A stretch of 64,000 nt of DNA from Veillonella magna DSM 19857 (lineage in GTDB: Bacteria; Bacillota; Negativicutes; Veillonellales; Veillonellaceae), in assembly GCF_000428745.1 (NCBI RefSeq), contig NZ_KE386795.1:580692-644691 (forward strand). Direction: 5' to 3'. The translations under genes were made by a program, and so were the position numbers. The notes beneath the pieces are model-generated. The model worked only from the letters and a program-made list of their open reading frames with translations. It was not told the DNA's origin and made no database searches. The first letter of the stretch is position 1; each line of letters begins with the position of its first letter. Of this stretch, positions 37,397-46,117 are shown one piece after another.

Positions 37397-37462
37397 CTAT
37401 ATTCAAGATTATTTACGCTATATATTTAAGATTATTATGCTGTATATTCAAACTTATTTACG
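37397..37462. repeat. Three imperfect 21-23-base A+T-rich tandem repeats
   Basis: Units starting at 37397, 37418 and 37440 share the form CTATATTCAAGATTATTTACG with a few changes. The third unit covers the stop codon of the DUF523 gene. No pairing or coding role seen. Confidence 0.6.
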
Positions 37463-37993
37463 CTGATGCGTATCATGCGTATCTGTAAAGTAAATGGCTG
37501 CCTCTGCTTCCGTAATGACCTCTATACCGACTGCACGTAACGCCTCTACAGTAACACCGTCACCACTTCGTAATGTATGGGTGAAGGTTCCATCATATAT
37601 TGTTCCATTACCACAACTGGGGCTTTTAGATTTCATAATAGCTAAACAGCAATCTTCCCGAATTGCTAATGTTACTGCTTGCTTTGCTCCTTTTTCGAAT
37701 GCCTCCGTAACATCATCACCATCAGCAGTGATTACTCGAAGACCACACCGTTCTGCCGGTGTTCGTGGTGTAGACAGTCCTCCGGCTTCTTCGGGACAAA
37801 AAGAAATAATATCTCCCATAGTTTTAATTTTCTCCACAATTTGTTTATAGTTATGCCCTCCGTCGTAGCGACAAGCCTCTCCCATTAAACACGCACTGAT
37901 CAAGATTTTTTCCCTTTTTTTCCTACTTGCTCCATCGCGAATTCGTTGAATGATATCTGCTATAGCACTCACATTCCTTGTTTGTTGCATCAT
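37454..37993 (-). CDS. DUF523 family protein
   Basis: 179 residues from ATG 37991-37993, seven bases after GGGAGG; the longer open frame runs backward through tRNA genes and is not real. An N-terminal extension of about 30 basic residues precedes the family core ISACLMGEACRYDGGHN, SFCPEEAGGLSTPRTPAE and IMKSKSPSCGNGTIYDG. The conserved cysteines suggest metal or Fe-S binding; DUF523 proteins have no firm function that I know of. It follows the tRNA operon terminator. Confidence 0.88.
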   Translation of the reverse strand: MMQQTRNVSAIADIIQRIRDGASRKKREKILISACLMGEACRYDGGHNYKQIVEKIKTMGDIISFCPEEAGGLSTPRTPAERCGLRVITADGDDVTEAFEKGAKQAVTLAIREDCCLAIMKSKSPSCGNGTIYDGTFTHTLRSGDGVTVEALRAVGIEVITEAEAAIYFTDTHDTHQRK

Positions 37994-38021
37994 TAATTTT
38001 CCTCCCATTAAATTTGGGCAT

Positions 38022-38047
38022 AAAAAAAACAGACTGAAATCAGTCTG
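38022..38047 (-). terminator. Terminator of the tRNA operon
   Basis: CAGACTGA / TCAGTCTG stem with a two-base loop, then eight T on the minus strand, directly after tRNA-Leu. Confidence 0.92.
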
Positions 38048-38050
38048 TAA

Positions 38051-38140
38051 TGGTGCCGAGGACCGGAATCGAACCGGTACGGTTGTCTCCAACCGACGGA
38101 TTTTAAGTCCGTTGCGTCTGCCTGTTCCGCCACCCCGGCA
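38051..38140 (-). tRNA. tRNA-Leu (UAA)
   Basis: Class II tRNA with long variable arm; anticodon loop CTTAAAA gives UAA. Acceptor pairs with seven bases and the T loop GGTTCGATTCC is intact; CCA is encoded. Last gene of the operon. Confidence 0.95.
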
Positions 38141-38149
38141 GGAAATGTG

Positions 38150-38224
<75 letters not shown>

Positions 38225-38233
38225 ACATAAAAA

Positions 38234-38308
38234 TGGAGCGGAAAACGAGATTCGAACTCGCGACCCCCGCCTTGGCAAGGCGGTGCTCTACCGCTGAGCT
38301 ATTTCCGC
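38234..38308 (-). tRNA. tRNA-Gly (GCC)
   Basis: Anticodon loop TTGCCAA gives GCC. GCGGAAA acceptor, D arm AGCTCAGCGGTAGAGC, T loop AGTTCGAATCT, encoded CCA. Confidence 0.96.
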
Positions 38309-38313
38309 ATGTA

Positions 38314-38389
<76 letters not shown>

Positions 38390-38396
38390 GAACAAA

Positions 38397-38472
38397 TGGC
38401 GACCCCGATCAGATTTGAACTGACGATCTTCGCCGTGACAGGGCGACATGTTAACCGCTACACCACGGGGCC
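38397..38472 (-). tRNA. tRNA-Asp (GUC)
   Basis: Anticodon loop CTGTCAC gives GUC. GGCCCCG acceptor, T loop AGTTCAAATCT, encoded CCA. First gene of the operon, 20 bases after the proximal -10. Confidence 0.96.
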
Positions 38473-38491
38473 GTTCATAAGCTACTTCGTT

Positions 38492-38520
38492 ATTATATGA
38501 TAACCATCATTCATTGTCAA
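38492..38520 (-). promoter_or_regulatory. Proximal promoter of the tRNA operon
   Basis: Perfect consensus on the minus strand: TTGACA (38515-38520), 17 bases, TATAAT (38492-38497). Confidence 0.93.
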
Positions 38521-38589
38521 GTCATTTTTTCTTAACAATCTACGATTACCACTTCTAACGCAGTCGACTCTATGAAGAGTACGTTGTAT

Positions 38590-38618
38590 ATAATACAGCA
38601 TCCCCTTCATTCCGTCAA
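38590..38618 (-). promoter_or_regulatory. Distal promoter of the tRNA operon
   Basis: TTGACG (38613-38618), 17 bases, TATTAT (38590-38595) on the minus strand, 98 bases upstream of the proximal promoter. May add transcription to the same tRNA run. Confidence 0.75.
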
Positions 38619-38648
38619 CTGTTTTTTTCTATTTTGTTAATCTTTTTT

Positions 38649-39323
38649 TCAACTTGGCCTACCAGTATCCGACGTATTAATATACGACTTAAGTTTTTCA
38701 TTATATAATAACTCACGTCCTAAGGTAGTTATCTCTGCATGTCCCGGCAATATAATCAGCGATGGATCCCAGAAGCTTAAACGTCGTAGCGTTTGTGTTA
38801 ACGATTGCTCATCACCGTTATAATTTTTTGTTGTGCCTATAGAATCCTTGAACAGCGTATCTCCGGTAAATAAGTAGCCCTCCAACTGAAACATAACACT
38901 GCCACGACTATGTCCGGGCATTTCATATACATAAAAAGATAATCCACCTACATCTAAAATAGATTCACTAATAGTAATGAAAGGTGCCGTAAACATCCCC
39001 TTGTACGATGACGGCATACGGCGCTTTGCATGAAGAAGTTCCTCATCACCGGCATGCATATACACAGGTGCCTTCGTCATTGCATATACACCATCGACGG
39101 CACAAACATGATCACAATGACCGTGAGTCAACAAAATAGCCGTCACCTTTGCCTTCCCCACCATATCCATCACTTGTTTGGCATGTAATCCCGGATCAAT
39201 AACTACCGCTTTCTCTCCCTCTACATCCTTATAGATAATTACATAACAATTTGCCTTATATAACCCCAAAGGCTGCTTTATAATTCGATAGCGCTCCGTA
39301 TGAGCTACAACTTCTCTGTTCAT
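38649..39323 (-). CDS. MBL-fold metallohydrolase (glyoxalase II-like)
   Basis: 224 residues. The metal-binding motif THGHCDH is intact, with Cys in the variable position; further ligands are seen in EMPGHSRGS, FTGDTLF and LPGHAE. These give a binuclear hydrolase of the YcbL/glyoxalase II type; the substrate is not known. It is the last gene of the obgE-to-MBL run and is followed by the tRNA promoters. Confidence 0.92.
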   Translation of the reverse strand: MNREVVAHTERYRIIKQPLGLYKANCYVIIYKDVEGEKAVVIDPGLHAKQVMDMVGKAKVTAILLTHGHCDHVCAVDGVYAMTKAPVYMHAGDEELLHAKRRMPSSYKGMFTAPFITISESILDVGGLSFYVYEMPGHSRGSVMFQLEGYLFTGDTLFKDSIGTTKNYNGDEQSLTQTLRRLSFWDPSLIILPGHAEITTLGRELLYNEKLKSYINTSDTGRPS

Positions 39324-39344
39324 ACTTTACCTCATGCCTTCCGC

Positions 39345-40832
39345 TTATCGCATGACAACACGATAACTACGCTTTCGTTGCTTAACAAAATAGCCTTGCC
39401 AGAAATCTGGATGCAACAACACCAAAAGGGTAAACAGCTCCAAACGTCCCAACAGCATATCTACAACACAGGTTAATTTAGCTACCGGATGTAATATAGC
39501 AAAAGAGTCTGTAGGCCCTAATGTACCAAAAGCCAACCCAACATTACCTAAAATACCGGCCACACATTGCAAGGATTCACCGACATTCAGTCCCGTACCG
39601 GCAATGATAATCGAAGAAATTGCAAATATCATCATATAAAGGAAGAAAAAGTGCTGTGCTAATTGTATCCATTTTACCGGCATTGGTTTGCCATTGATAC
39701 GCACTGCTTGCACCATATCAGGATGTATTGCTTTACGCAGATAAATAATGCTGCTCTTCACTAAAATAATAATACGGATAATTTTAATTCCACCCGTCGT
39801 CGATCCGCTACAGCCACCAAAGAATGTAGACAAAAATAATACCATCTGTGCCATCATAGGCCATACATCATAGTCAGCAACAGCAAATCCCGAGCCGGTT
39901 TGCATAGAAATGAGCATAAAGGTAGCATCATTAAAAGACTGCAAAAACGATTCCGTTCCCTGTACACTAAGAGCCAATGTGATGAGCATAATGCCGATGC
40001 CCAGGATTAAGAGATACATACGATATTCAAAATCATACCAAATTTCCTTAATTCCTCGTTGAAATACGCTGTAGTAGACAGTAAAATTCCCTCCGGCCAA
40101 TATCATGAATACTACTAAGATATAGCGTATCCAATAATTATCAGCATAGGCAAACGTTCCCGCTGCATTAGGCGTAAAGCCACCGGTAGCAATCGTGGAA
40201 AATGTCATATTAATAGCATCAAACCAACTCATTCCCGCACCGTAAAGAAGTATGCAGCAAACAGCTGTAAACAGCAAGTAAATGCGCCATAACTTAACTG
40301 CCATGGACTGAATCCGCGGCAAAACAACTCCGGGGCGTGGCACCGAAGCCTCAGCATTAAATAAATGGGCAGCATCGGCCCCTAAGTTTTTTAGAAAAGC
40401 CAATACCAAAACGATAATACCCATACCGCCCAACCAGTGTGTAAGCCCGCGCCAGAGAACAAAACTTTTCGGTACATTATCCAAATCTGCAATAACGCTG
40501 GCACCGGTAGCTGTGATACCCGATACCGATTCAAAAAGCGCATCAATAAAGGATGGTAAAATACCGCTAAAATAAAAAGGCAGCGCCGAAGCTAACGAAG
40601 ATAGCAGCCACGTAGCGCTGACAATTAAAAAGCCATCACGCAGGCTGTAGTTAGTACCGGGCCGCCCCCAATAATAGAGTGCTCCACCTGTCAATGCCGT
40701 TAAAGCACTGACCGCTATAAATGAATAATATGGTTCCTCCCAGAGAAGACCATAACCAAAAGGTACCAACATAATGGTTGCCAATAGCAACAACAGCTGG
40801 CCCACGAGGTGCATGACAATCTGTATCTTCAT
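39345..40832 (-). CDS. trkH: Potassium uptake protein TrkH/KtrB family
   Basis: Channel subunit for K+ import. 495 residues with some ten hydrophobic segments. Four pore-loop (P-loop) repeats are recognisable from selectivity-filter-like glycine motifs: GITATGASV, TIATGGFTP, QTGSGFA and GNVGLAFG. The partner TrkA gene lies 13 bases upstream. Uptake through this system is gated by the TrkA RCK domains. Confidence 0.95.
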   Translation of the reverse strand: MKIQIVMHLVGQLLLLLATIMLVPFGYGLLWEEPYYSFIAVSALTALTGGALYYWGRPGTNYSLRDGFLIVSATWLLSSLASALPFYFSGILPSFIDALFESVSGITATGASVIADLDNVPKSFVLWRGLTHWLGGMGIIVLVLAFLKNLGADAAHLFNAEASVPRPGVVLPRIQSMAVKLWRIYLLFTAVCCILLYGAGMSWFDAINMTFSTIATGGFTPNAAGTFAYADNYWIRYILVVFMILAGGNFTVYYSVFQRGIKEIWYDFEYRMYLLILGIGIMLITLALSVQGTESFLQSFNDATFMLISMQTGSGFAVADYDVWPMMAQMVLFLSTFFGGCSGSTTGGIKIIRIIILVKSSIIYLRKAIHPDMVQAVRINGKPMPVKWIQLAQHFFFLYMMIFAISSIIIAGTGLNVGESLQCVAGILGNVGLAFGTLGPTDSFAILHPVAKLTCVVDMLLGRLELFTLLVLLHPDFWQGYFVKQRKRSYRVVMR

Positions 40833-40845
40833 AAACGCCCCTCCG

Positions 40846-42189
40846 TCAACCTTGCTTCAAATATGTCAGCAATTTATTTACATGCTCCGGCAACGAGAAA
40901 AAAACGATATGATCATTATCATACAATATCGTCGAACCTGTCGGCACAATCGTAGTATCACCGCGTACTACGGCACCTACCAACGCTTTCCCCGGAAGCC
41001 GTATATCCTTCAAGGCTTTTCCCACTAACGGAGAAATAGATGTCAATACGACCTCTACTGCTTCTGCTTTAGAGCCTTCAAATGTAGAGATACGAACTAC
41101 ATCCTCACCGGTACGAACCATACGCAAAATTTCACCGGATGTCAACAGCCGCGGTGAAAATACAATATCAATCCCTACCTGTTCCATCAGCGTAATGTAT
41201 TCCGGTCGGCCTACGCGAACAATAGTTTTGGGCACGCCTAAATGCTTTGCTAAAAGAGCAACCAACAAGTTTAACTTATCGTCATCAGTCAGGCAAATAA
41301 TAACATCGCTATCGGCTACTTCTTCTGCTTCCAACAAGCTCATGTCCGTACCATCGCCACAGATAACCATTGAGTTATTGACCTGGGTAGCCAATAACTC
41401 ACAGCGTTCCATGTTTTTATCAATAACCTTCACATAATAGCCCGCCTCTTCCAATAGACGTGTTAAATTACGACCTATAAGACCGGCTCCAATAATGACT
41501 ACATTCTTGGTTGGCCTCTGACTTACATGGAACCATCCTTCCACTTCACTGATAGCTGCCGTTGCTCCCAGGAAAAATACACTATCCATATATTCCAACG
41601 TACTTTCCCCATGAGGAATAATCATTTCCCCTTCGCGTAGTATACCTACCACCAAGACACCTTTCGGGAATTCTATATCCCGCAACGGACGACCACACAC
41701 ATCCAGATGTTCACGAATTTTAAATTCCATTAAGCGTACAGCACCGCTGGCAAAATCTTCTACATCAAGTGCAGCCGGTGTCTGAAGCACCTGTAATATT
41801 TCTTGAGCGGTAACCATCTCCGGATTAATAAATAAATCTACTCCCAACTTCTCCTGAAGTTCCCTATTACCGGCTTTTAAGTAATCATTATCGCGCACAC
41901 GTGCAATGGTACGTGGTATACCGCCAAGCTTGGCCACGGTGCACGCCAACATGTTTACTTCATCGGAATCAGTAACAGCAATAAGCATCCCTACATCATC
42001 CATACCTATTTCTTGTAGCAATCGTAAACTGCTGCCGTTACCGTTAACCAAGCTAACATCCAAATTATTTTCTAGATTTTTAATGCGTTCCGCAGATTTT
42101 TCAACGATATATACGTCATGTTCGTCCTTTACCAATCGATCGGCTACAGAGTAGCCTACCTTGCCGGCACCGACGACAATAATCTTCAT
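40846..42189 (-). CDS. trkA: Trk potassium transport regulatory protein TrkA
   Basis: 447 residues from ATG 42187-42189, which overlaps the cvfB stop by ATGA; a GTG three codons earlier is less likely. Two tandem RCK units: VVGAGKVGYSVADRL with NGNGSSLRLLQ, then IIGAGLIGRNLTRLL with CGDGTDMSLL, each followed by a TrkA-C domain. The full-length double arrangement is the form paired with TrkH. Binds NAD(H) and controls the adjacent channel. Confidence 0.96.
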   Translation of the reverse strand: MKIIVVGAGKVGYSVADRLVKDEHDVYIVEKSAERIKNLENNLDVSLVNGNGSSLRLLQEIGMDDVGMLIAVTDSDEVNMLACTVAKLGGIPRTIARVRDNDYLKAGNRELQEKLGVDLFINPEMVTAQEILQVLQTPAALDVEDFASGAVRLMEFKIREHLDVCGRPLRDIEFPKGVLVVGILREGEMIIPHGESTLEYMDSVFFLGATAAISEVEGWFHVSQRPTKNVVIIGAGLIGRNLTRLLEEAGYYVKVIDKNMERCELLATQVNNSMVICGDGTDMSLLEAEEVADSDVIICLTDDDKLNLLVALLAKHLGVPKTIVRVGRPEYITLMEQVGIDIVFSPRLLTSGEILRMVRTGEDVVRISTFEGSKAEAVEVVLTSISPLVGKALKDIRLPGKALVGAVVRGDTTIVPTGSTILYDNDHIVFFSLPEHVNKLLTYLKQG

Positions 42190-43118
42190 CTTCCGCACTC
42201 CTCTTCATGGTGTCCTTTAGCATTGTTTCCATCATTTGCCTTTAAGAACGCCTCTTTACCCTTATCCGTGAGGAATGTCCAGCCCTCTTCCTGATATACT
42301 AAACCATCTTTCATTAGATGACCTATGGCACGCTTAAAGGCCGCTTTGCTAAATCCAAACTTAGCTTTGATAATATCAGAAGCACTTTTATCGCTATACG
42401 GCATGCGACCGTTACGCTGTCCTAAATATGTCAACAGTGTATCACCGTCCGATACAAGAGCTGCTTCCTTCACAGGTCGCATAGACGCATTCAACCGTCC
42501 ATCTTCACGCTTATAGGTAACGCGCGCTTTTACCATTTCGCCTACCTTTAACGATCTTGTCATTTCACTGCGATGAATAAAAGCTAACCAACGTTCCGGC
42601 GTAATAAAAAAAGCTCCCTCTGCGGTTATATTATAAATCGCTCCACGAATTTCACTGCCTAAGACAGCCGCCTCCGCTGGCTTAGCTGCCCGCCGCATCG
42701 CATCATCCACATCCATAGAAACCGCTAAACGCCCCGATTTATCCTCGTACAAACGAACCCATACTTTTTCGCCTACCTGGGGACGACCACGCATTTCTGC
42801 ATGAGGCATAAAAATACCACGCTCCGTGCCGACCTCTACGAAGCAACCAAAACTTGTGCGATTAATAACTTCCACATAACCAATTTGTCCTACCGACATA
42901 GCCGGCAGACGCATACTGGCCGTCATGCGCCCCTTAGGGTCCTTGTAGAGGAATACCGTCACTTCGTCACCGATGGTAACCGGTGTTGTTTGTTGATCAC
43001 GGTGTAAGAGAATATCATCATTGGTATTACCCGTGCCGCCATCTAAAAAAGCACCCTGCTCACTTTGACGCAACACCTTGAGAGTGGCAATTGTATTTTC
43101 TGCCAATGCTGTTGCCAT
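42186..43118 (-). CDS. cvfB: S1 RNA-binding protein CvfB/YitL family
   Basis: 310 residues. Three to four S1-like OB units: the first covers about 10-75, the second is marked by NRTSFGCFVEVGTERGIF and the third by NITAEGAFFITPERWLAFIHRSE. The C-terminal winged helix follows the pattern KSASDIIKAKFGFSKAAFKRAI. In Staphylococcus aureus CvfB affects virulence gene expression through RNA. It is translationally coupled to trkA and sits two bases after rsfS. Confidence 0.93.
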   Translation of the reverse strand: MATALAENTIATLKVLRQSEQGAFLDGGTGNTNDDILLHRDQQTTPVTIGDEVTVFLYKDPKGRMTASMRLPAMSVGQIGYVEVINRTSFGCFVEVGTERGIFMPHAEMRGRPQVGEKVWVRLYEDKSGRLAVSMDVDDAMRRAAKPAEAAVLGSEIRGAIYNITAEGAFFITPERWLAFIHRSEMTRSLKVGEMVKARVTYKREDGRLNASMRPVKEAALVSDGDTLLTYLGQRNGRMPYSDKSASDIIKAKFGFSKAAFKRAIGHLMKDGLVYQEEGWTFLTDKGKEAFLKANDGNNAKGHHEEECGR

Positions 43119-43120
43119 GA

Positions 43121-43480
43121 TTACTCTCCTTCAAAAGGAACAGTGGACGCATCACTCCACAATTCTTCCAAGCCATAAAAGTCACGCGCTTCTCCGCTAA
43201 ATATATGACAAATAATATCACCAAAATCAAGAAGAATCCATTCGCCTTCGCGATAGCCTTCACGATGAACCACGGTCACCCCGGCTTCTGCACCGGCATC
43301 TTCCATCTCGTCAGCCACACTTTGTGCATGCTTTGGATTAGAAGCACTAACGACAACAAAATAATCCGACAGCATGGAAATACCTTCTAAATCCATAATA
43401 GTAATATTCTGGCCCTTCTTGTCGTATGCTTTTTGCGCCAACATAAGGGCAATTTTTTTAATATCTACTTTTTCCTTCAT
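43121..43480 (-). CDS. rsfS: Ribosomal silencing factor RsfS
   Basis: Binds uL14 and keeps the subunits apart under starvation. 119 residues from ATG 43478-43480, five bases after GGAG. Family motifs KKGQNITIMDLEGISMLSDYF, split as ITIMDLEGIS and MLSDYFVV, then EGEWILLDFGDIICHIF. The yqeK-LCP-rsfS order is a Firmicute hallmark. Confidence 0.96.
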   Translation of the reverse strand: MKEKVDIKKIALMLAQKAYDKKGQNITIMDLEGISMLSDYFVVVSASNPKHAQSVADEMEDAGAEAGVTVVHREGYREGEWILLDFGDIICHIFSGEARDFYGLEELWSDASTVPFEGE

Positions 43481-43600
43481 ATAAACTCCTTTTCTACATA
43501 TAACCGTTGCGAACAACATATTCCTATTTTAACCAGCAAGCATTACTTGTCTTTGGCTCGCTACATTGATATAGATAACAATTAGTTATCACAATCTTAC

Positions 43601-44746
43601 TTAAATGCCTTTATCCTTTTCCGCTTCGGTTTCACTACTATTCTTGGTACCGGCTTCATTTATTTTTCCGTTGGCATCACTGTTACTTTTTGATGTACCG
43701 GATCCCGTAGTTGGTTCCGAACCAATATCAACAGGCTCATTTCCCATAGTAATTCCAATCAGTTGCTGCGCCTCCGTAGGATCATATGCCCAATACGTAG
43801 TCCCATCGATTGTTTCTTTTGTGCCCGGCAAAATAAAGTATCGAATCTGCTTAGCTTCCATAGATCGCATAGCAAAGGTTAACTTCATCGCATCCCAGGA
43901 TGAAATATTTGTCGTAAAATCACCCCAAATACGCCATACATTCCATAGTTTGCTCACCGTTAGTGACTCAGTTTGACGACTAATGATTTCCTTAATCAAG
44001 CGTTCCGTACGAACCGTACGGCTAAAAGCATTTCCGTCTTCATCGAGAAAGCGCATATATTGCAATGCTTTATCATCAGTAAGTCGCTGATAACCGCGAG
44101 CCAGATTGATATCTGCCGTATCTGCACCAGATTCAAAATGCACCATATCACGTTCCACATAAAGATCCGGTGTTCCCCAAACATTAACCATTTTTTTAAA
44201 TGCTTCTTCATCAACAATAACATAATAGGGAACAGAAATATGGAACATATCCTCCACTACTGCTTTAGTCAATTTAATATTGCCAGCACTATAAAAGGTA
44301 TCAATGGCTTGCTGTGAAGTCTTATCGCGACTTTCTATTTTTGTATTAGACGGTATGCCGATAATATCCAGCTTACCTTGATCCTTATTAAGGGCTGCCA
44401 AGAAAATAGCATCCCCTTCACCTTGCTGTGATGCATCGCGGCCAACTACCAAAATATAAATCGGCTTATCCAGTGCCTTTTGTTCCACAGGTATAGTCGC
44501 CACTGCTTCCGGTCGTGTTGGCGATGCCGACGTACTGTTGGTAGCGGGTGAAGACACATAACGCATAACGGCACCGATGCCATAGACAAGTGCGCTTATA
44601 ATCACAATAACTATAACAAAGGCTACCGCGATGCGGTCCCAACGGATTCCACGTTTTTTCTTGCGGCGTCGCCGTTTAGGACGTTGTATCGCCTCCGTCT
44701 CATTCGACTGTCCTTGCCTCTCTTGTTGTTCCTGCTGTTCATCCAT
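43601..44746 (-). CDS. LytR-CpsA-Psr family protein with altered catalytic motif
   Basis: 381 residues from ATG 44744-44746. A basic cytoplasmic head (Arg/Lys run near residue 25) and one transmembrane helix (about 38-60) precede the extracytoplasmic LCP domain: ILVVGRDA with the metal-site Asp, then IIGIPSNT where most members have IPRDT. A late Arg cluster SRTVRTERLI is present. The C-terminal 50 residues are Ser/Thr/Asn-rich. LCP enzymes transfer undecaprenyl-linked glycans to peptidoglycan; the missing first arginine may weaken or alter this activity. Next to yqeK by five bases. Confidence 0.85.
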   Translation of the reverse strand: MDEQQEQQERQGQSNETEAIQRPKRRRRKKKRGIRWDRIAVAFVIVIVIISALVYGIGAVMRYVSSPATNSTSASPTRPEAVATIPVEQKALDKPIYILVVGRDASQQGEGDAIFLAALNKDQGKLDIIGIPSNTKIESRDKTSQQAIDTFYSAGNIKLTKAVVEDMFHISVPYYVIVDEEAFKKMVNVWGTPDLYVERDMVHFESGADTADINLARGYQRLTDDKALQYMRFLDEDGNAFSRTVRTERLIKEIISRQTESLTVSKLWNVWRIWGDFTTNISSWDAMKLTFAMRSMEAKQIRYFILPGTKETIDGTTYWAYDPTEAQQLIGITMGNEPVDIGSEPTTGSGTSKSNSDANGKINEAGTKNSSETEAEKDKGI

Positions 44747-44751
44747 GGCTC

Positions 44752-45327
44752 TCACCTGCTACGTTTCATCTGTGCCAAACAATCATTTCTACCTAAAATA
44801 GTTTTAAAATAAATACTTAGTTTCTGCTCTAATAAGTGAGCAATCGTCGAGTCATAGCCGGCTAATACGGCTTCATCTAAATCTATAAACGCCAATTTTC
44901 GCAGTGCATCAACACCGGGAAATTTACGCGACGGCTCAATATAATCAGCGAGAAATACGACCTTATCTAGCGCAGACATACCTACCTTGCCGGTAGTATG
45001 TACTCGAATAGCCTCCAATACCTCTTCATCATCGATACCATAATAGTCACGTGCCATCACAGCTCCGGCCAAACCATGTAGTAATGCCCCATTCTCATAG
45101 ACAGCACGATCTACTAATACATTAGCTTCATCTACCATGGCTTGCATCTGACTTAAAGGTAATTCTTTGGCGCAATCATGGAGTAGCCCGGCCAGATATG
45201 CTTTATCCGGATCGGCACCATACCTTTTTGCCAATATTTCTGCTGTCTTGGTAACACCCATAATATGTGTAAATCGCTTAGGTGAAATGCGACGCTTCAA
45301 ATCATTATATATATCTTCCATTGTCAT
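44752..45327 (-). CDS. yqeK: HD-domain hydrolase YqeK
   Basis: 191 residues. HD residues: FTHIMGVTKTAEILA, LAGLLHDCAKEL and the HGLAGAVMA region, with ADYIEPSRKFPG at the end. YqeK homologues hydrolyse diadenosine tetraphosphate to ADP. Lies 17 bases after nadD, the normal pairing in Firmicutes. Confidence 0.95.
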   Translation of the reverse strand: MTMEDIYNDLKRRISPKRFTHIMGVTKTAEILAKRYGADPDKAYLAGLLHDCAKELPLSQMQAMVDEANVLVDRAVYENGALLHGLAGAVMARDYYGIDDEEVLEAIRVHTTGKVGMSALDKVVFLADYIEPSRKFPGVDALRKLAFIDLDEAVLAGYDSTIAHLLEQKLSIYFKTILGRNDCLAQMKRSR

Positions 45328-45344
45328 GCTAGTAATGCCTCACT

Positions 45345-45953
45345 TCATAAATAGATGTCATGCTCTGCTATATATGTACAAACCGCCTTCGGAACCATAT
45401 AGCGAATACTCTGTCCCGTACGCAATCGGCGGCGCAACTCTGTAGCCGATAATTCCATGGCCGGTACTACCAACGAATGTATTTTTTCTCGTCCCACATC
45501 ACCGAAATAAGCAATGATATTTTCTATATCCGCCGTTCCATCGGGACGCGTAGCACCGATAAAATGACACAATTCTAAAAGTTCATCGATGTGTTTCCAT
45601 GTTGGTAAATCCTGAATGGTATCCGTACCGGCAATAAAATAATATTCCACATCTTCGCCGTAGATTGTATGAAAATGGCGTACTGTATCCACCGTATACG
45701 ACGGTCCTCCCCGGGCCAATTCTACATCCGACACAGTAAACTTCGGATTATCCATAATTGCGGCTGCCGTCATTTCATAGCGATAACGTGCTTCGATAAC
45801 ATCAGTATGCTTATGTGGTGGCTGGAATGCAGGTACAAAAATAACACGCTCCAACTCATAGGCTTCCAAGGCCCGCTCGGCAATCATCAGATGACCGAGG
45901 TGGATAGGATTAAAGGTACCACCAATAATCCCGATACGCCCCCGTTGTTTCAT
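45345..45953 (-). CDS. nadD: Nicotinate-nucleotide adenylyltransferase
   Basis: Makes NaAD in NAD synthesis. 202 residues from ATG 45951-45953. N-terminal signature IGIIGGTFNPIHLGHLMIAE, given here as IIGGTFNPIHLGH, and SATELRRRLRTG near the C-terminus are typical. No close ribosome site is seen; the ATG overlaps the stop of a small membrane-protein frame as ATGA, suggesting coupling. Confidence 0.96.
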   Translation of the reverse strand: MKQRGRIGIIGGTFNPIHLGHLMIAERALEAYELERVIFVPAFQPPHKHTDVIEARYRYEMTAAAIMDNPKFTVSDVELARGGPSYTVDTVRHFHTIYGEDVEYYFIAGTDTIQDLPTWKHIDELLELCHFIGATRPDGTADIENIIAYFGDVGREKIHSLVVPAMELSATELRRRLRTGQSIRYMVPKAVCTYIAEHDIYL

Positions 45954-46117
45954 AAACTTTTCACTATCCTTATAAGAATAAGAGAAATAACCAACCATAA
46001 TACAATGGCTTTTACATAAGATACCCACTCATAACGACCCTTGGCAGTGTTTATATACGCCAAGTAGCAACGTATATAATAGTACCACCGCAGTATATGA
46101 TATCTTCCTTTAGCCAC
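45950..46117 (-). CDS. Putative small membrane protein coupled to nadD
   Basis: About 55 residues if it begins at GTG 46115-46117, which overlaps the last codons of proA (ATG 46129 is the alternative). The basic, Tyr-rich N-terminal part (KGRYHILRWYYYIRCY) is followed by a clear hydrophobic helix (SYVKAIVLWLVISLILIRIV). Its stop overlaps the nadD start as ATGA, and nadD lacks a good ribosome site of its own. Not recognised as a named family. Reality of this gene is moderate. Confidence 0.45.
   Translation of the reverse strand: MAKGRYHILRWYYYIRCYLAYINTAKGRYEWVSYVKAIVLWLVISLILIRIVKSL

Noticed and set aside
45954-46028. Longer N-terminus for NadD
   Set aside because: The extra residues do not match the family and lie in the small-ORF region; the family motif begins just after ATG 45953.
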